NCBI GenBank assembly: GCA_024516155.1
Contig: JAJJXM010000003.1
Coordinates: forward strand, 1,364,001-1,428,000
From: Pyronema omphalodes
Lineage: Eukaryota; Ascomycota; Pezizomycetes; Pezizales; Pyronemataceae
DNA length: 64,000 nucleotides
Direction: 5' to 3'
A model generated the notes under the pieces. The model ran no database searches. It saw nothing but the letters and a program-made list of their open reading frames with translations, and was not told the DNA's origin. Every line of letters starts with the position of its first letter. Positions within the stretch are counted from its first letter, which is position 1. The translations under genes and the position numbers were made by a program. Positions 11,180-22,547 of the stretch are shown in pieces.

Positions 11180-11708
11180 TGTCAGGGACACGAGAACGGA
11201 CGTTCAAGGGACACACTGAACACTACCGGAAAGGGGGACTAGGCAGGTTCCAGAACGGGGAACGGCAGGACAAGGACCGAAGTGCTCGTCAGACGGACGG
11301 CACACTAAACAGGGACAGGGACAAGGACAAGAGTGACGTAGGACTTAAGAGAGGAAATCTTATATTAGGAGTCAAGAGAAGACACAAGACGTTCGATGGA
11401 GAATCTCGACAACGGGGAGGCAAGCCTCCTTATGTACAAAGGGGCGGCCAGCACTCTTGCTGGGCCGTCATACAATCATCGCTACATGAGCTTCCGTTCT
11501 CCATCGATTCAACTGCGACGCCACAGCTCTCCAGCTCGTGGTACGTCATCCATCATCAATCATCCTCTCAGTCAACATGGCACGGCACACCCAACAACAC
11601 AACAACACAACGGCAACATAACACGGCAAGACAACGGCACGATGTCCATCAACAACCACGACAACATCATGACGCAACACAACGGCTCGTCAGCCGTGTG
11701 CCGTGACA
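11180..11708 (-). repeat. 5' LTR of the chromovirus (529 bp)
   Basis: Same sequence as 5302-5830, TGTCAGGG to CCGTGACA on the plus strand. The element's promoter and transcription start should lie here. Minus-strand sequence just inside the LTR (starting TTACGTTCGATCG) does not start with the usual TGG of a tRNA primer site, so the primer type is undetermined. Confidence 0.95.
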
Positions 11709-11764
11709 GTTAGAGCCTCACCGCTCTTCCTGCAATTGTGCTGTAGAACCTGAATTGGTATCAT
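11709..11764 (-). pseudogene. LINE ORF2, segment 1: start codon and first residues
   Basis: ORF2 starts with the ATG at 11764-11762, which overlaps the ORF1 stop TGA (11763-11761) as ATGA. The first residues read 'MIPIQVLQHNCRKSGEAL', the typical beginning of a LINE endonuclease. The frame is then broken by the chromovirus at 11708 and resumes at 5301. The 4-base stop/start overlap suggests translation of ORF2 by termination-reinitiation (inference). Confidence 0.88.
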
Positions 11765-13512
11765 AATTCAGGTTCTAGGGGCACAACGGCATCTGTCCCC
11801 GTCTCGGAAGAGGAGGGGAGAACGGTGTCTTGCGTTGGAGCAAGGGTGGAGGAGGATTCGGGGACCCCATCGGATAGGTCCATGGCTGAGGCGTCGCCGG
11901 TACCGGAGGCTTGTTGTGAAGTATCGGGGGCGTTGACGGAGGGGGCTGGCTCCTCGAGGGCTGGGCGGGTCACGATTGCAGTGGGTTGAACCGTGCGTGG
12001 CATCCTGGCGAGGCGGGCAGCTGCCACCGCGGCCATACGGTCAGGGCACGAATGATCGTTTGCGTAGTGGTTGCCACCGCAGTTGGCACACTTCGGGGTA
12101 GGCAGGGTGTGTTTACACGCTGTGCCTCGGGGTTTGGAGCAATCGGAGAGGTCGCATGCGGGGTGGTTGGAGGTTGCATGGTGTTCTGCGCAAAAGACGC
12201 AGCGGAAAATTGTTGGTGTTGAGCAGCGTTCGCGGATGTGGCCCCATTTGAGGCATCCACAACACTGGCTGTCAGGCCCTTCGAAGACGTACATCTCCGC
12301 GCGGTGACGTCTGCTGCCCAGCAATACTCCTTTCGAGATTAGCATTTTCGCGGCAGCGGAGCTGCGTACGAAGAAGACGGCGGAGGAGCTCTGGATTTCG
12401 CCATTGGCATAGCGGGCTTGGACTGTCTCCGTTTTGCCTAACCACCTGATGTTGGGCAGCACTTCCACACCAGCGTGGTTGGCTTGTACCTCGATTTGGA
12501 GGCGTTGGACGCCTTGAGAGCCTCCACTCATGAAGCGATCCAGCGGGACGCCGTGGACTTTCAGACAAACCCAACGGTCGAGTTCCTCAACTCCCGTAAC
12601 CTCACTATCGACCTCACGCACGGCGTTGAGGATGTCCCCACGGTGCAGTCCTAGGAGGGTTGCGGCATCCACACCGGGGACTGTTGTGGCGGTGATGGTG
12701 CCTTTGGCATTGCGGGCGACTTTTAGGATGCGGTGGAATTGGGGAGCGTTCTTGAACCATAAGCAGTTGTTGATGGCTGCGGTGAACGCTTCATCCACTT
12801 GTTTTGATGCTGGTGCGGCTTCGCGACGGGTGAATACAATGCGGCGCACCTCAGTTGGGAGATTCTGGGCGGGAGCGTATGGATTTGCGGCTTTTTGTTG
12901 GAGTTTTTTGGAGCGACGGGACTGGTGGGCGGTCCATTCCTGTGGGGGAGGCTGGGGGGGGAGGTGTACACTGGATGCTGCTGCATATGTTTGCGCAGCA
13001 GTGGGTTGGACGGCCACTGGTGGGGGTTTGCGGGGGGCCGGGGCGGCGATGGGCGGCGCTCGGGGGACAGCGGGGGTCTTGAGGGCCCGCACCGCTTGGA
13101 GTTGGGCCTGGAGTTCACGATTTACGCTGCGGAGGTGGCGCACCTCGGATTCCAGCGCGGGGATACGATCTTCCAGTTCCTCGAGGCGTAGTCCAAGGTT
13201 GCTGATGTAGTCAACATTTAGGATCGACGATATGCGAGCTACATCATCAGATCGGCGTTCGCGGTGAGCATGCGACGCGGTGTCTTCCTGGGTTCCTCCA
13301 GCGTTTGGTCTCTTGCGTGCTCCTTCTTGAGGAGGGGCAATGATGCGCATGGGGGTTGGGGACTGCGGGGATTGCATCTCGTGGCTTGAGACGCGAAGGG
13401 GGGTGGCGAAGATTTCCTCGTCGGTTTGGCTGCGTACACCAAGGGGAGACTGCAGGCGGCCTCGGTAGGGTGCAATCCTACGCGGGGAGGCGATATCCCC
13501 AAAGCGGGGCAT
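11761..13512 (-). CDS. LINE ORF1, Gag-like RNA-binding protein (583 aa)
   Basis: An intact minus-strand frame from ATG at 13512 to TGA at 11761. The N-terminal 95 residues are basic and Ser/Pro-rich. Residues about 97-145 look like a coiled coil ('LGLRLEELEDRIPALESEV'), followed by a Pro/Ala-rich linker. A conserved middle region includes 'VCLKVHGVPLDRF' and 'IRWLGKTE'. Three Cys/His clusters lie near the C-terminus: 'CCGCLKWGHIRERC', 'CVFCAEHHATSNHPAC' and 'CANCGGNHYANDHSC'. This layout is that of ORF1 proteins of fungal Tad-like LINEs, which coat the element RNA. The stop overlaps the ORF2 start. ORF1 itself is not interrupted. Confidence 0.9.
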   Translation of the reverse strand: MPRFGDIASPRRIAPYRGRLQSPLGVRSQTDEEIFATPLRVSSHEMQSPQSPTPMRIIAPPQEGARKRPNAGGTQEDTASHAHRERRSDDVARISSILNVDYISNLGLRLEELEDRIPALESEVRHLRSVNRELQAQLQAVRALKTPAVPRAPPIAAPAPRKPPPVAVQPTAAQTYAAASSVHLPPQPPPQEWTAHQSRRSKKLQQKAANPYAPAQNLPTEVRRIVFTRREAAPASKQVDEAFTAAINNCLWFKNAPQFHRILKVARNAKGTITATTVPGVDAATLLGLHRGDILNAVREVDSEVTGVEELDRWVCLKVHGVPLDRFMSGGSQGVQRLQIEVQANHAGVEVLPNIRWLGKTETVQARYANGEIQSSSAVFFVRSSAAAKMLISKGVLLGSRRHRAEMYVFEGPDSQCCGCLKWGHIRERCSTPTIFRCVFCAEHHATSNHPACDLSDCSKPRGTACKHTLPTPKCANCGGNHYANDHSCPDRMAAVAAARLARMPRTVQPTAIVTRPALEEPAPSVNAPDTSQQASGTGDASAMDLSDGVPESSSTLAPTQDTVLPSSSETGTDAVVPLEPEL

Positions 13513-13680
13513 GCCAGAGGGCCGTGGTGAGGCCAGGGCCGTGGGTGGGTGGGGCGGTGAGGCCGTGAGAATTCTGTGCGATTTCCTAATCAGGAAATTT
13601 AAGCGAGAAAGTTGGCGTTGATTTAGCGCCGAAGTGGTGTGTCTGATGGTTTATATAAAATGAGTACTCAAGAAATTTTA
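13513..13680 (-). other. Sequence upstream of LINE ORF1 (putative 5' UTR)
   Basis: GC-rich to about 13570, then shifting to AT-rich host-like sequence by about 13640. The LINE 5' untranslated region and its promoter should lie here, but no boundary or target duplication could be identified because the matching 3' end is outside the window. Confidence 0.4.
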
Positions 13681-16600
13681 AACTGTCATAAAGAGTCGCA
13701 GAATGAGTGATATATTATGACTAACCACTGTAACACAGGAATCATGACATTTAACAACTGAAAACATTTGAAGACTTCCGAATCCTATATTCCTTGCAAA
13801 GTTGTGACATTTATACTATTGTAGGCTTCCTTGACTGATTAAAGAAATTCAAAATTCTTACTGATGCAAACCAAACCAGCGGAGAACCTCCTGGCTACGA
13901 CTACCTACGCAACAAACCTGTCCCTGTTCAAACATGGCCGTCAAGGGACTCCTTGTTCATTTCTATCAAGTAATAATCCACCATTCTATCACGAAATGTA
14001 TCAGACCATTTTTGATATATTTTGTTATAAATGTAGTCCATCTAGACTTTTTAACTAGTCCCAAAATTGCGATTTTAAGCTAACACTCATGCACTATTCC
14101 TTACCAGGCATTGCCAGTAACTATGAAACGGTTCTATCCAAACACGGTAATACGGCTACTCTACTGTAATAGGCTTCAGAAAACCCGACTAATCTCGCAC
14201 TAGTCCTCAACTCGTTAGTTTCCTTTACCCTCGAGACGAACTGTACCTGCAAAGGGCTCTTGGTTAACGTTTTTCCCTTGCCACGTGAGCTAGCAGGTAG
14301 TTGAGTTGATCTGTAAACAGTAAAGTTTGCTTAACCTACTGCGCCTTTAACTTCCCAGTTGCTAGTCAGCTATGTTATGTAGCTATTTTAGCTATCCTAG
14401 CTAAGCCCGAACGCCCGACCTAAGCCCAAGGAACTCAGAAGCCATTCCTACTCTAACTAACTTACGATGGGGATGGATAGATATCGGTGGCCACTGGCAT
14501 GCAGTTCATAAAAGCACCATCCCGAAAACAAAGAAGAAATCCCAGGTCCGATGCTAAAGTCCATGCTCCGCGTGTTGGTGCGTAATAAAAAAACCCCATT
14601 TACTCCGATGCGAAGCAAGTAAAAAAAGCAAATGATAAAAAACTAAAAATCCAAAGAGCTAAAAGCCGATGAAATGGCGCCTATTGACTTCCGTTGAGTA
14701 GTTTCTACGGTCGGCGATAATGGGAAGCTAAGTATACATATGGCTCGACTGTAGTCCAGGCTAACTAGAGTTGAGTATGTAGCGAGAGTAAACATTCGGA
14801 ACCCTGCCGATCAGAAAGCGTCGGAAAGACTAATGGGACATCAGACACCGGCAAGCAGGGAGGGTAAGCACTCAATTTTAATCATCACTCTACATAGCTC
14901 TTAGTCAACGTCAACCTCAACCTGGTCTGTTAAAACTTCGTGGTATGAAGATATATACCTAAATCCGGGATCATTACTGCAAGAACCTTTAATGGTCGGG
15001 CGCGGGGTACAGAATCATACAATCAAGTACTCGTGAACCAATATATTTTCAAACTGTTGTACGGTTCCTGTTGTACCTACGCTGCCCGGCCAAAAGGGAC
15101 CGGTCAGAGGTTTCAGGTCGTGGATCGTGCCCTGTCGGTGATGCTGGAACTTCCGGTAAGATTACATACATATGATTCTTGGAAATAGACGCGTTTACAA
15201 GCCGATCGACAGCATGGGCATGGGCATGAGCATGAGCATGATTCGACTGAAAATCGAAGTTCCAAGCCCGAAGCCCGGATCCCAAAGCTGTAAAGCTACG
15301 ACTATGGTAAAGAGAAAGACCAAGATCAAGCACCAGGTACAAGCAAGTATAACCCAAATTTTTCCGTCAAACCCTACCTAAATCGATTCCTTGCACCCAG
15401 GTGCTAGCTAATATTCCCTATGATATTCCCCTCATCAAGATTTCCGTATCACAGCATAAAATATGCAATACCACAACCATCCAATACCATTGGTCGGGTT
15501 TTGACCTTCGTTAATATATTTCCATACATACATATGTTGGTAGCATAACAGGATTCCCTAGCTCGAGCCTCGCTATCATTCGCTTGCCATGCAAAGGAAC
15601 ATGCCATATGAATCATGAATAAATTAAATACACACAAGAACCTAGATCCTGAAACGTTATCCAGATCCAGAATCGTGGTTTGCCCCTTAAGTATGATTCA
15701 TCCAAGGCCCCCAAGGTCCTCAAGGTGGCGAAGGTTCCCAAGGTGGCCAAGCATGTCAAGTTTTCGACTCCTTTTTTTAATCCTGATTCCTGATTCCTGG
15801 TATCCCTATCCCTATCCTAATCCTTATCCATATTCATATCCCAATCCATATCCTTGCATTCAAGTCTTGATATCATAAGATCATCTGTCAAGTCATCTCG
15901 AAGGATGAAACGCAACTACAGATGATGAAATGATAGGGATTCGATGGTAACAGTAGGTAACAATAACTGACAATAAACAGTCGCAGTAATAGTAATAGTA
16001 ATATTAGCATCAAAACTAAAGTCTGGATAGAAGGATCAGGATCAGGATTAGGATCATCATCAGCACGAGCATCATCATCAGGATGAGCACCAGCATCAAA
16101 ATCAAAATCAGGATCAGGATCGGAACGGGGATTCATCGGATGTGGATATGGGAAAAAGTGAAACATCAGGTATATCTATGTACATACACATGGCACCTAG
16201 ACCTAGCTGAGAGGTTTACGATAATTTTTAGCTCCCTTACATACTCTATGGATTCGAGTACCGGTACAACTAGTACAAGGAGTACAAGGGTAGGTTAGAG
16301 GACTCGGATCCTGTGTTATATCATTATGTCTGACTTTTTACGCCCGCTCCCGACTGGAACTGGAAATACCAAGTCCCAGGTCCCATGCCCACTGCCTTTT
16401 CTATCATGAATTTCCAAAAGATATTTTAATTAATGATAATTATAGTTAAAATCGACAATGATAAGGTTCTCAATCGTTAAAACTTCTCCCCTCCTTTTTT
16501 TTCTCCAGAAAATATATATCTGAAGTTCTAACTTATGTTATTTCTATGCATAGGAATTATATAGGATGCGCCCTATGGCCCCATTCATAATCAGATTCAT

Positions 16601-19600
16601 GACACGGTGTATTCTTTAAGTCCATACAGTGTACAAACTAAACAGACCGAATCCGAAGATCACCAGGGATAGGGGGTTATGGTGATGATTTATAACAGTA
16701 ACAAGATTTGCTTTGCAACATATGGTTTTTAAATATATCTTCCATCACCGACGATAGCTATCCAATTAAATTGTAGATTGGGTCTGATTTAGGTAGATTG
16801 TTTGAATCTCCGAGTTTTTCGGATGCTGTGTTTGCTGCTCAATACAGTGTTCCGATGGTTGGTCTGCCATACTTGCCTGTCACCGGGTCATGGAGTCCTG
16901 GAGTCATTGCCCATCACTCTTCTGGTATATGTACCATACCCCGAGTGATTTTCCCTGTATGGTGCTATACCATTTCGGAGGGATCCTGAGGACATATGTA
17001 GGTTAGTGATGATACTTTTCAGTAAAGTGTACCCTGATAGCGTTGGTTTGTATCCCAAGCAGATCCATCTCCATCTCCGTCGGCGTCATTCGATTTTTTT
17101 TTAACACTTCCATACTCCGAGATCTTGTATGTATGTAAACTTAAAGGAGACAAGTTAATCCCAGGCAGGGTCTATCCATACATAGCTACATAAAGAAATA
17201 ACCAGGGTACAGGATATCGGCACCGATGTCCAAAGTCCAAAGTCCAAGGTCCCAAATGCAAGGAGCCTGTATGTGCGGTACGTATTTTCTATGTAGCATA
17301 GCGGTACGTCGTCTTCGGATCATTCTTGGCAATCCATGTTTTTCTTGGCATCATTACCTTTTTTAATTCGCATGCACCGTGTGTGGGGGGGATTTGGTTT
17401 AGTGTTGATATGTTGATATGCACTATACCTTATCCATCCTATAGCTATACCCATACCCTTCTCAGAGCTATAACTATGCCCCCTACGTACTCGTGGTGTT
17501 GTATGTACCGCTTGTTGAATCCGCCGATTCACCGATTCACTTATTCAGCGACTCGGCAATTTACCAATTCCCGAATTTCGGTAAATTTAGAGACATTGTG
17601 CCGAGGTTCTTGGACTTCTTGGGTTTCGGAGACATATCATACATAGTTTAATAGAAACGCTTTGATGGAGCTTTGATGATACAATACCTAGAAAGATTAC
17701 TCATGAGATATCACGTCTTCCCGAAAGACATCAAGATTTCAAGCTCCGGGCTTCGGGCTTCGGGCTTTGGGTCACTCAAGACGCGCGGTAAAGGCGGAAG
17801 ATATTGTTGAGTTTTTTTAGAGTAAGGAGATGATTTGTTTATTGGAGTTTTGATGCCGAGTTGTTTATTCCAGTTGTGGTATGATGGTGAAAATTGAAGT
17901 GGTAAAAGACGGGTTTGGGATTGGTTTAGTTCTATATCTTTATTAGTGATGCTCTATGTATTTTTCATATTCATCTTTTGCTGTATTCTGTATTCTGTAT
18001 TTATCCCCACCCCAATGCCTATCTTAGCCACAGGTCACCACATAACTAAAACTATCCCCCATCACTTTAGTTTTCGTTTTCATTTTCATCTGTATTTTGT
18101 AATTTGTATATTGTATATAAAATAATCAATTCCTCATCCCAGAGCTCTTTCAATCCAGTCATCAGATCGGAACCTTTCCATTCCTGATTACTTCTCGTCC
18201 TTACTTATTTTTTGGATCTGGGACCTGGGATCTGATCGGTATCGGTATCGGTATCTGTATTTCACTGTTTTTTTTTGTCTCGATTATTATTATTATTATT
18301 TTATTTTTATTCCTCGATGATTATTCTTCATTTTTATTTTTCGCAATAGGTACAGTGGATTATTTGTTCAATTGACATGGTATGCGCTCGTTGCTGTGTT
18401 GCGTTGCTGCGGTGCGTTGCGTTGCCGGTAACACCACGAGCAGGGATGGCACGTACCGGCCGTGGACCCGTGGTGCCAGACCGACGGGCGCTTTTTAAGG
18501 GTCTGTCTATCTGTCTTTCCTGTCGGTCTGGTGTGTCTTTCCTGTCGGTCTGTCGGTCGGTAATCTGTTTTAGAGCTCTGAGCAACTCAACTCAACTTTT
18601 TCAAGTCTCAGCAAGACCCTAAGACTAAGACTAAGACTAAGATTAAGAGCAAGGCCAAGGCTAAGGCCAAGGGATGTACTATTGTGTTATTGGGTTAGAT
18701 AGTAGATATGTATCAGTATCATCATCAGTATTAAATCAGTATCAAATCAGTGTATAGGTAACAGGTACAGTCGTGTATTGAGAAAAACGTTTCATATGTA
18801 TATGGTTACAGTTGACATGTATTACATTTTTTACAGCATGCACCTATATATGGTAAGGTGCACATATAAACTCGCTAAGCTTACTAGATTGGTTATTTTT
18901 TTACACTTTTGATGTAACACGGTAAATGATTGTTGCACAACACGAAGATTTTTGGGATTTTTTTTTTTTAAATATATACACACCGTAACCGGGGAGAATA
19001 TCGGAAATCGCGGAATCGCGGAGTTTGGGAGTGTATGTAACTGTGAGAAGGCTGTGAGTAAGAATGAGAGTAGAATGTGAAAGAGTAAGAAGTATGGTGT
19101 TACAGGAGTACGGGAGTACAGGAGTATGGTTCATTTGGTTGTTACGCTTTTCGCGCGGGTAGCTTCCGATGGAGATGTATGTACAATCATGGGAGTAATA
19201 ATAAAAAAATATTTCTTGAAAATTCCGGAATTGGATTCGCTAATCTTTGATTTAATTCTCTTTTTGAGTGCCTTTGAATCCCTTTGGTTCCCTTTGGCTT
19301 CCTTTGGCTCCCTTTGAATCCCTTTGGGTCCCTTTCGTTCGCCCTTTACTGAAGTTGGGTTGAAATCAAAGCCCGAAATCATCCCTCACAAGGGTGAGGA
19401 GGCCGAACCCCGCCGTGCATATATGGTCATAGATACGCACGAACAGCCTAACCAACCTCCCTCGGACTTTATGCGTGGTCGAGCGGCCGGCCGCCGGACA
19501 CCTTCCCTACATAAGCTGACTATTCCTTTCGTGTATTTGCAGCTACTACAAGCTACGACAAGCTACGACGAGCTACCCCAGATATTGGGGGTGATCCACG

Positions 19601-22547
19601 GTTACACAGATACTATGGTATCCCACGCTCCTCCCATGGCTTTCTTCTCCTTCTTCGGGGCGAAAGGACCTATTTTCGATTGCTATTCATAGGAGTGTGA
19701 TCATAGATATGTAGAATAATAGTCCAAGTCCTTTCTCGAGGCACCGGATAGTCTAGCTACTGCTTCGATACCATACCATAATGGAATCCTGTAGAATCTA
19801 AGGACAGAAAGCCGTTACACAGCTACTCTATATGTGGACATACTGAGACACTTTTGCTCTATGGTGAGATACTCCAGATACCGACCGACCGACCCTACAT
19901 ATAACTCCCCGGACATAAACTGCGGGAAGTAAAAGACATCCCTGTCTAGTGAAAGAGATCTTTAATTTGTGGTTTGTTACCGGAGGTTCGTGTATCGTGT
20001 GTATCGTGGTTTGCCATGAATTCTTTCCGTTGCATCGGACGGAGACGGGGAATGGTCAATTTGGGGTGGTACGAGCATTGCAAAGGCATCCAAAAAGGGT
20101 AAGAGTAGATGTCTATCTCCGTATACTGGTTCGCTTGACCTTGTCTTGCAGCGAGTTGAGATTGGACGACAAACCCAGAGAGTACATATTTGACGGCTGG
20201 GGCGATGGAAATTATATAAAGTCGAGGTTTCATATGTAAAAATATTTCTTGGTTCACCAGATGATATCAAGTAAAACCTCATACCCCACGTGGCAACCTC
20301 TATAAAATCTTCCTTGCCGAGTTTCAATTGGCCTGGTACAGATCTTCAAGAAAGCCCTAAAGTTGATCGGTCTCGCGATGCGGATTCCGGGAGTTGTGTT
20401 ACTTTACTACGCATGTTTCGGGCTCCCAGGGCTCCAGGGTTCCCAGGGCCCTCAGGGCTGCGCCGTTACTTCCGTCGCCTCTGCGTCGCGAGCCCGCTAT
20501 ACCACGCCTTTCCTTTTATGTACCCCTGTCATTTCTTAGCTTGGCTTTTCCTTTAGTTCCCTTGGATAACCCCTGCTGGGTATTCTTAGCTTTGATCTTA
20601 TCCCTGTCAATAACTATCCCTGCAACAGAAAAGCTGCATGCTGAGAAACGGTCTGGGGGGGTTCGGTTGTGCATCCGACCTGCGCCGATTGGCCCGGCGG
20701 CTACGAGTGAATGGGACTAAGATGGTGGCTCGTATGGTCGGGTGCTGAACGGGATGAATCTTCGGTGGTGCCGTGGGCTCTGTACAGTGTTAGGGAATTT
20801 AGGTTGGGGGGATTTTTGGGTTGGGGGAAGATTTGTGGTTGGAGGATTTTGAACTGGAGTATTAAGAATTAGGATAAACTGAAGAATTAATTAGGAATTA
20901 TAAACTAGATGACTCAGAATTATAAACTAGATAATTAAGAATTATTAACTGGAATATTAAGGGATTTTTTAAGGATTTATTATTTGGTTCTTTTCTGTTG
21001 TCCCAACCTTGTATGCCGCTCTTTTGATCCTCTGCTGTTATTCCCGCTCAGAGTCCAATTCTAACTGCGTATGCATCCTCTCCTTACCCTTCTCCCTCCC
21101 TCCCTGTTCATCCCTCCCTTCCCTTCTCCTTGTGCATCACTCTAATCCCGCATCTCTAAACCACGCACGCATCCAAGCATCCAAGCATCCACATCGAGTC
21201 TGCATAAGCATCCCCGAAGCATCCCCGTTAAAGGCCAACTGCAAAAGGAGATCTGATCTGATACACAGATACGAAGAGTGAGTTGTGGACAAGGAAATTT
21301 AGAATTCGAATGAGAAGAAGAAAAAAGAAACGAAGAAAAAAAGGAAGGCAAAAAGAAGAAAATAAAAAACAAAATAACAAAAACAGGATTGCAAACGAAA
21401 TCAAAAAAGCATTAGGTGCCTGTCAATTAAAGGGTATTTGCTTTAGTCAGTTCAGGTCCGGAATTTACCTCACAAATCAATTCCCATCTTCATACAGTCC
21501 ATCTCCCTCACAACCCCATCAATTTCCATTTTCATATCCCTCACCCTCACTAACCTATCACATCAATTCCCATTCTTATACCGTCAATAATGATAATAAC
21601 CAATATTCCTCCAACCCTCCCCTCCATCAATTCCAATCCTCATGCCCTTTAATAATAATAATCCAAATATTGTCGCTCCTCTTCCCTCAAAATCCATCAA
21701 TTCCCATCCTGACATCCATTAATAATAATAATAACCAATATTCCTTCCACCCTCCCCTCTTCTCCCCTCCCTCCCCCATCACCCCATCATTAACTATCCC
21801 TTAGCTGCTCAGACGCAGGGCCCCTTGCTGGCGTTGGTGCGAGCGGGCAGCGGTAGGCGGACTCCCATGCTTTTTACGGAGGCAAAAATTCCAAAAGCGA
21901 GAGCGAGCTTGTCTAAGGCGCAAAGCAGCCAGTTAGCCTTTGATCAATTACTCTATCAAACGGCAGGTCGAATTAAGCTTGCCTTGCTGCCTGGTCTGTG
22001 CTGTTCTGCTTGAGGTTGTCAAGTCGACGAGTCCTGAAGCCATTCAGAGTTAAGTTCCTTCTCTACCGGATACTGGCTATTTCCTAGCTATTCGCGCTTC
22101 GCAAGCTTTTTGCAAGCTTCGCCGTTACAAGTCTCCGGGGCTGGCTAGAGAAAAGAACTACCCAAAGTGTGGCTAGAGAACTATACACTCCTGGCCTGGC
22201 CTGGTTGTTTCTGAACAAAGACTCGGGGATCGGATTTTGAAGGTTGAGTAGCTGCTGTTACCGTCCTGGAAAGTTGCTGCACTGTCGCCTGTCCAAGTCC
22301 GTTAGACATTCTGGTCTGTCGCCGCCTCTGCTCATCGTCTTTCGTCATTCGTTTTTTCGTTCGACTCTGATCTTAATTCATTCATTCAGTCAGTTATTCA
22401 GTCATTCAGCAGCATATTCAGAGTTCGAAATCAGCGGCATTCCAACCGAAAAAAAAAAATCTTAAAGCGGCATTCCAAGAATCATTATTCATCAGTGTTG
22501 TATCCGCAGCCTGGGTGGGACAATTGCTTAACAACTGCATCAAAGTA
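13681..22547. other. Gene-free interval, AT-rich with low-complexity tracts
   Basis: No coding region is supportable: the frames present are short, start mainly at non-ATG codons and show no recognisable domain. Contents noted are an interrupted 6-bp GATCAG/ATCAGC-type tract (about 16030-16130), AAGGTGG/CAAGGT-rich sequence near 15709-15760, TATCCNTAT tracts near 15800-15855, an ATT tract near 18283-18304, a GACTAA/CAAGGC tract near 18618-18672, and a 10-bp repeat array at 19271-19340. The last part (about 21.0-22.5 kb), with CT-rich stretches, probably contains promoter and 5' leader of the transcription-factor gene. Confidence 0.6.
19271..19340. repeat. Seven tandem 10-bp units (CCTTTGGNTC type)
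   Basis: Seven consecutive units keep an exact 10-bp period, all starting CCTTT, with the variable bases confined mainly to positions 6-9. The period matches one DNA helical turn. Confidence 0.85.

Larger units (their letters stand above)
5302..11708 (-). mobile_element. Chromodomain Ty3/gypsy LTR retrotransposon (chromovirus), complete
   Basis: A 6407-bp element on the minus strand: 5' LTR 11180-11708, gag 10912-9566, pol (protease, reverse transcriptase, RNase H, integrase, chromodomain), polypurine tract, 3' LTR 5302-5830. The LTRs are both 529 bp and look identical by eye, so insertion was recent. The flanking 5 bp are GTTAA (5297-5301) and GTTAG (11709-11713), a 4/5 match that differs by one transition. 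It lies inside the first codons of the LINE ORF2. The C-terminal chromodomain places it among chromoviruses, whose chromodomains bias integration to heterochromatin (family knowledge). One frameshift in pol probably makes this copy defective. Confidence 0.95.
1..13512 (-). mobile_element. LINE (non-LTR) retrotransposon with three nested LTR insertions, truncated by window edge
   Basis: A non-LTR retrotransposon runs on the minus strand from ORF1 (13512) towards and past position 1. ORF1 carries zinc knuckles. ORF2 carries an APE-type endonuclease and a reverse transcriptase. ORF2 is split by a chromovirus (5302-11708) and two solo LTRs (3872-5228, 1305-2659). If each insertion and one copy of its target duplication is removed, ORF2 reads without a stop across all four pieces, which is direct evidence that they are one element. 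About 4.4 kb of LINE sequence is in view; the RNase H-like end, 3' UTR and tail would lie left of the window. The organisation resembles fungal Tad-type LINEs (family inference). The 5' end beyond the ORF1 start was not located. Confidence 0.93.

Noticed and set aside
19324..19692. 122-codon plus-strand frame considered as a small gene
   Set aside because: Begins at a non-ATG codon inside a 10-bp repeat array and has no recognisable domain or splice context.
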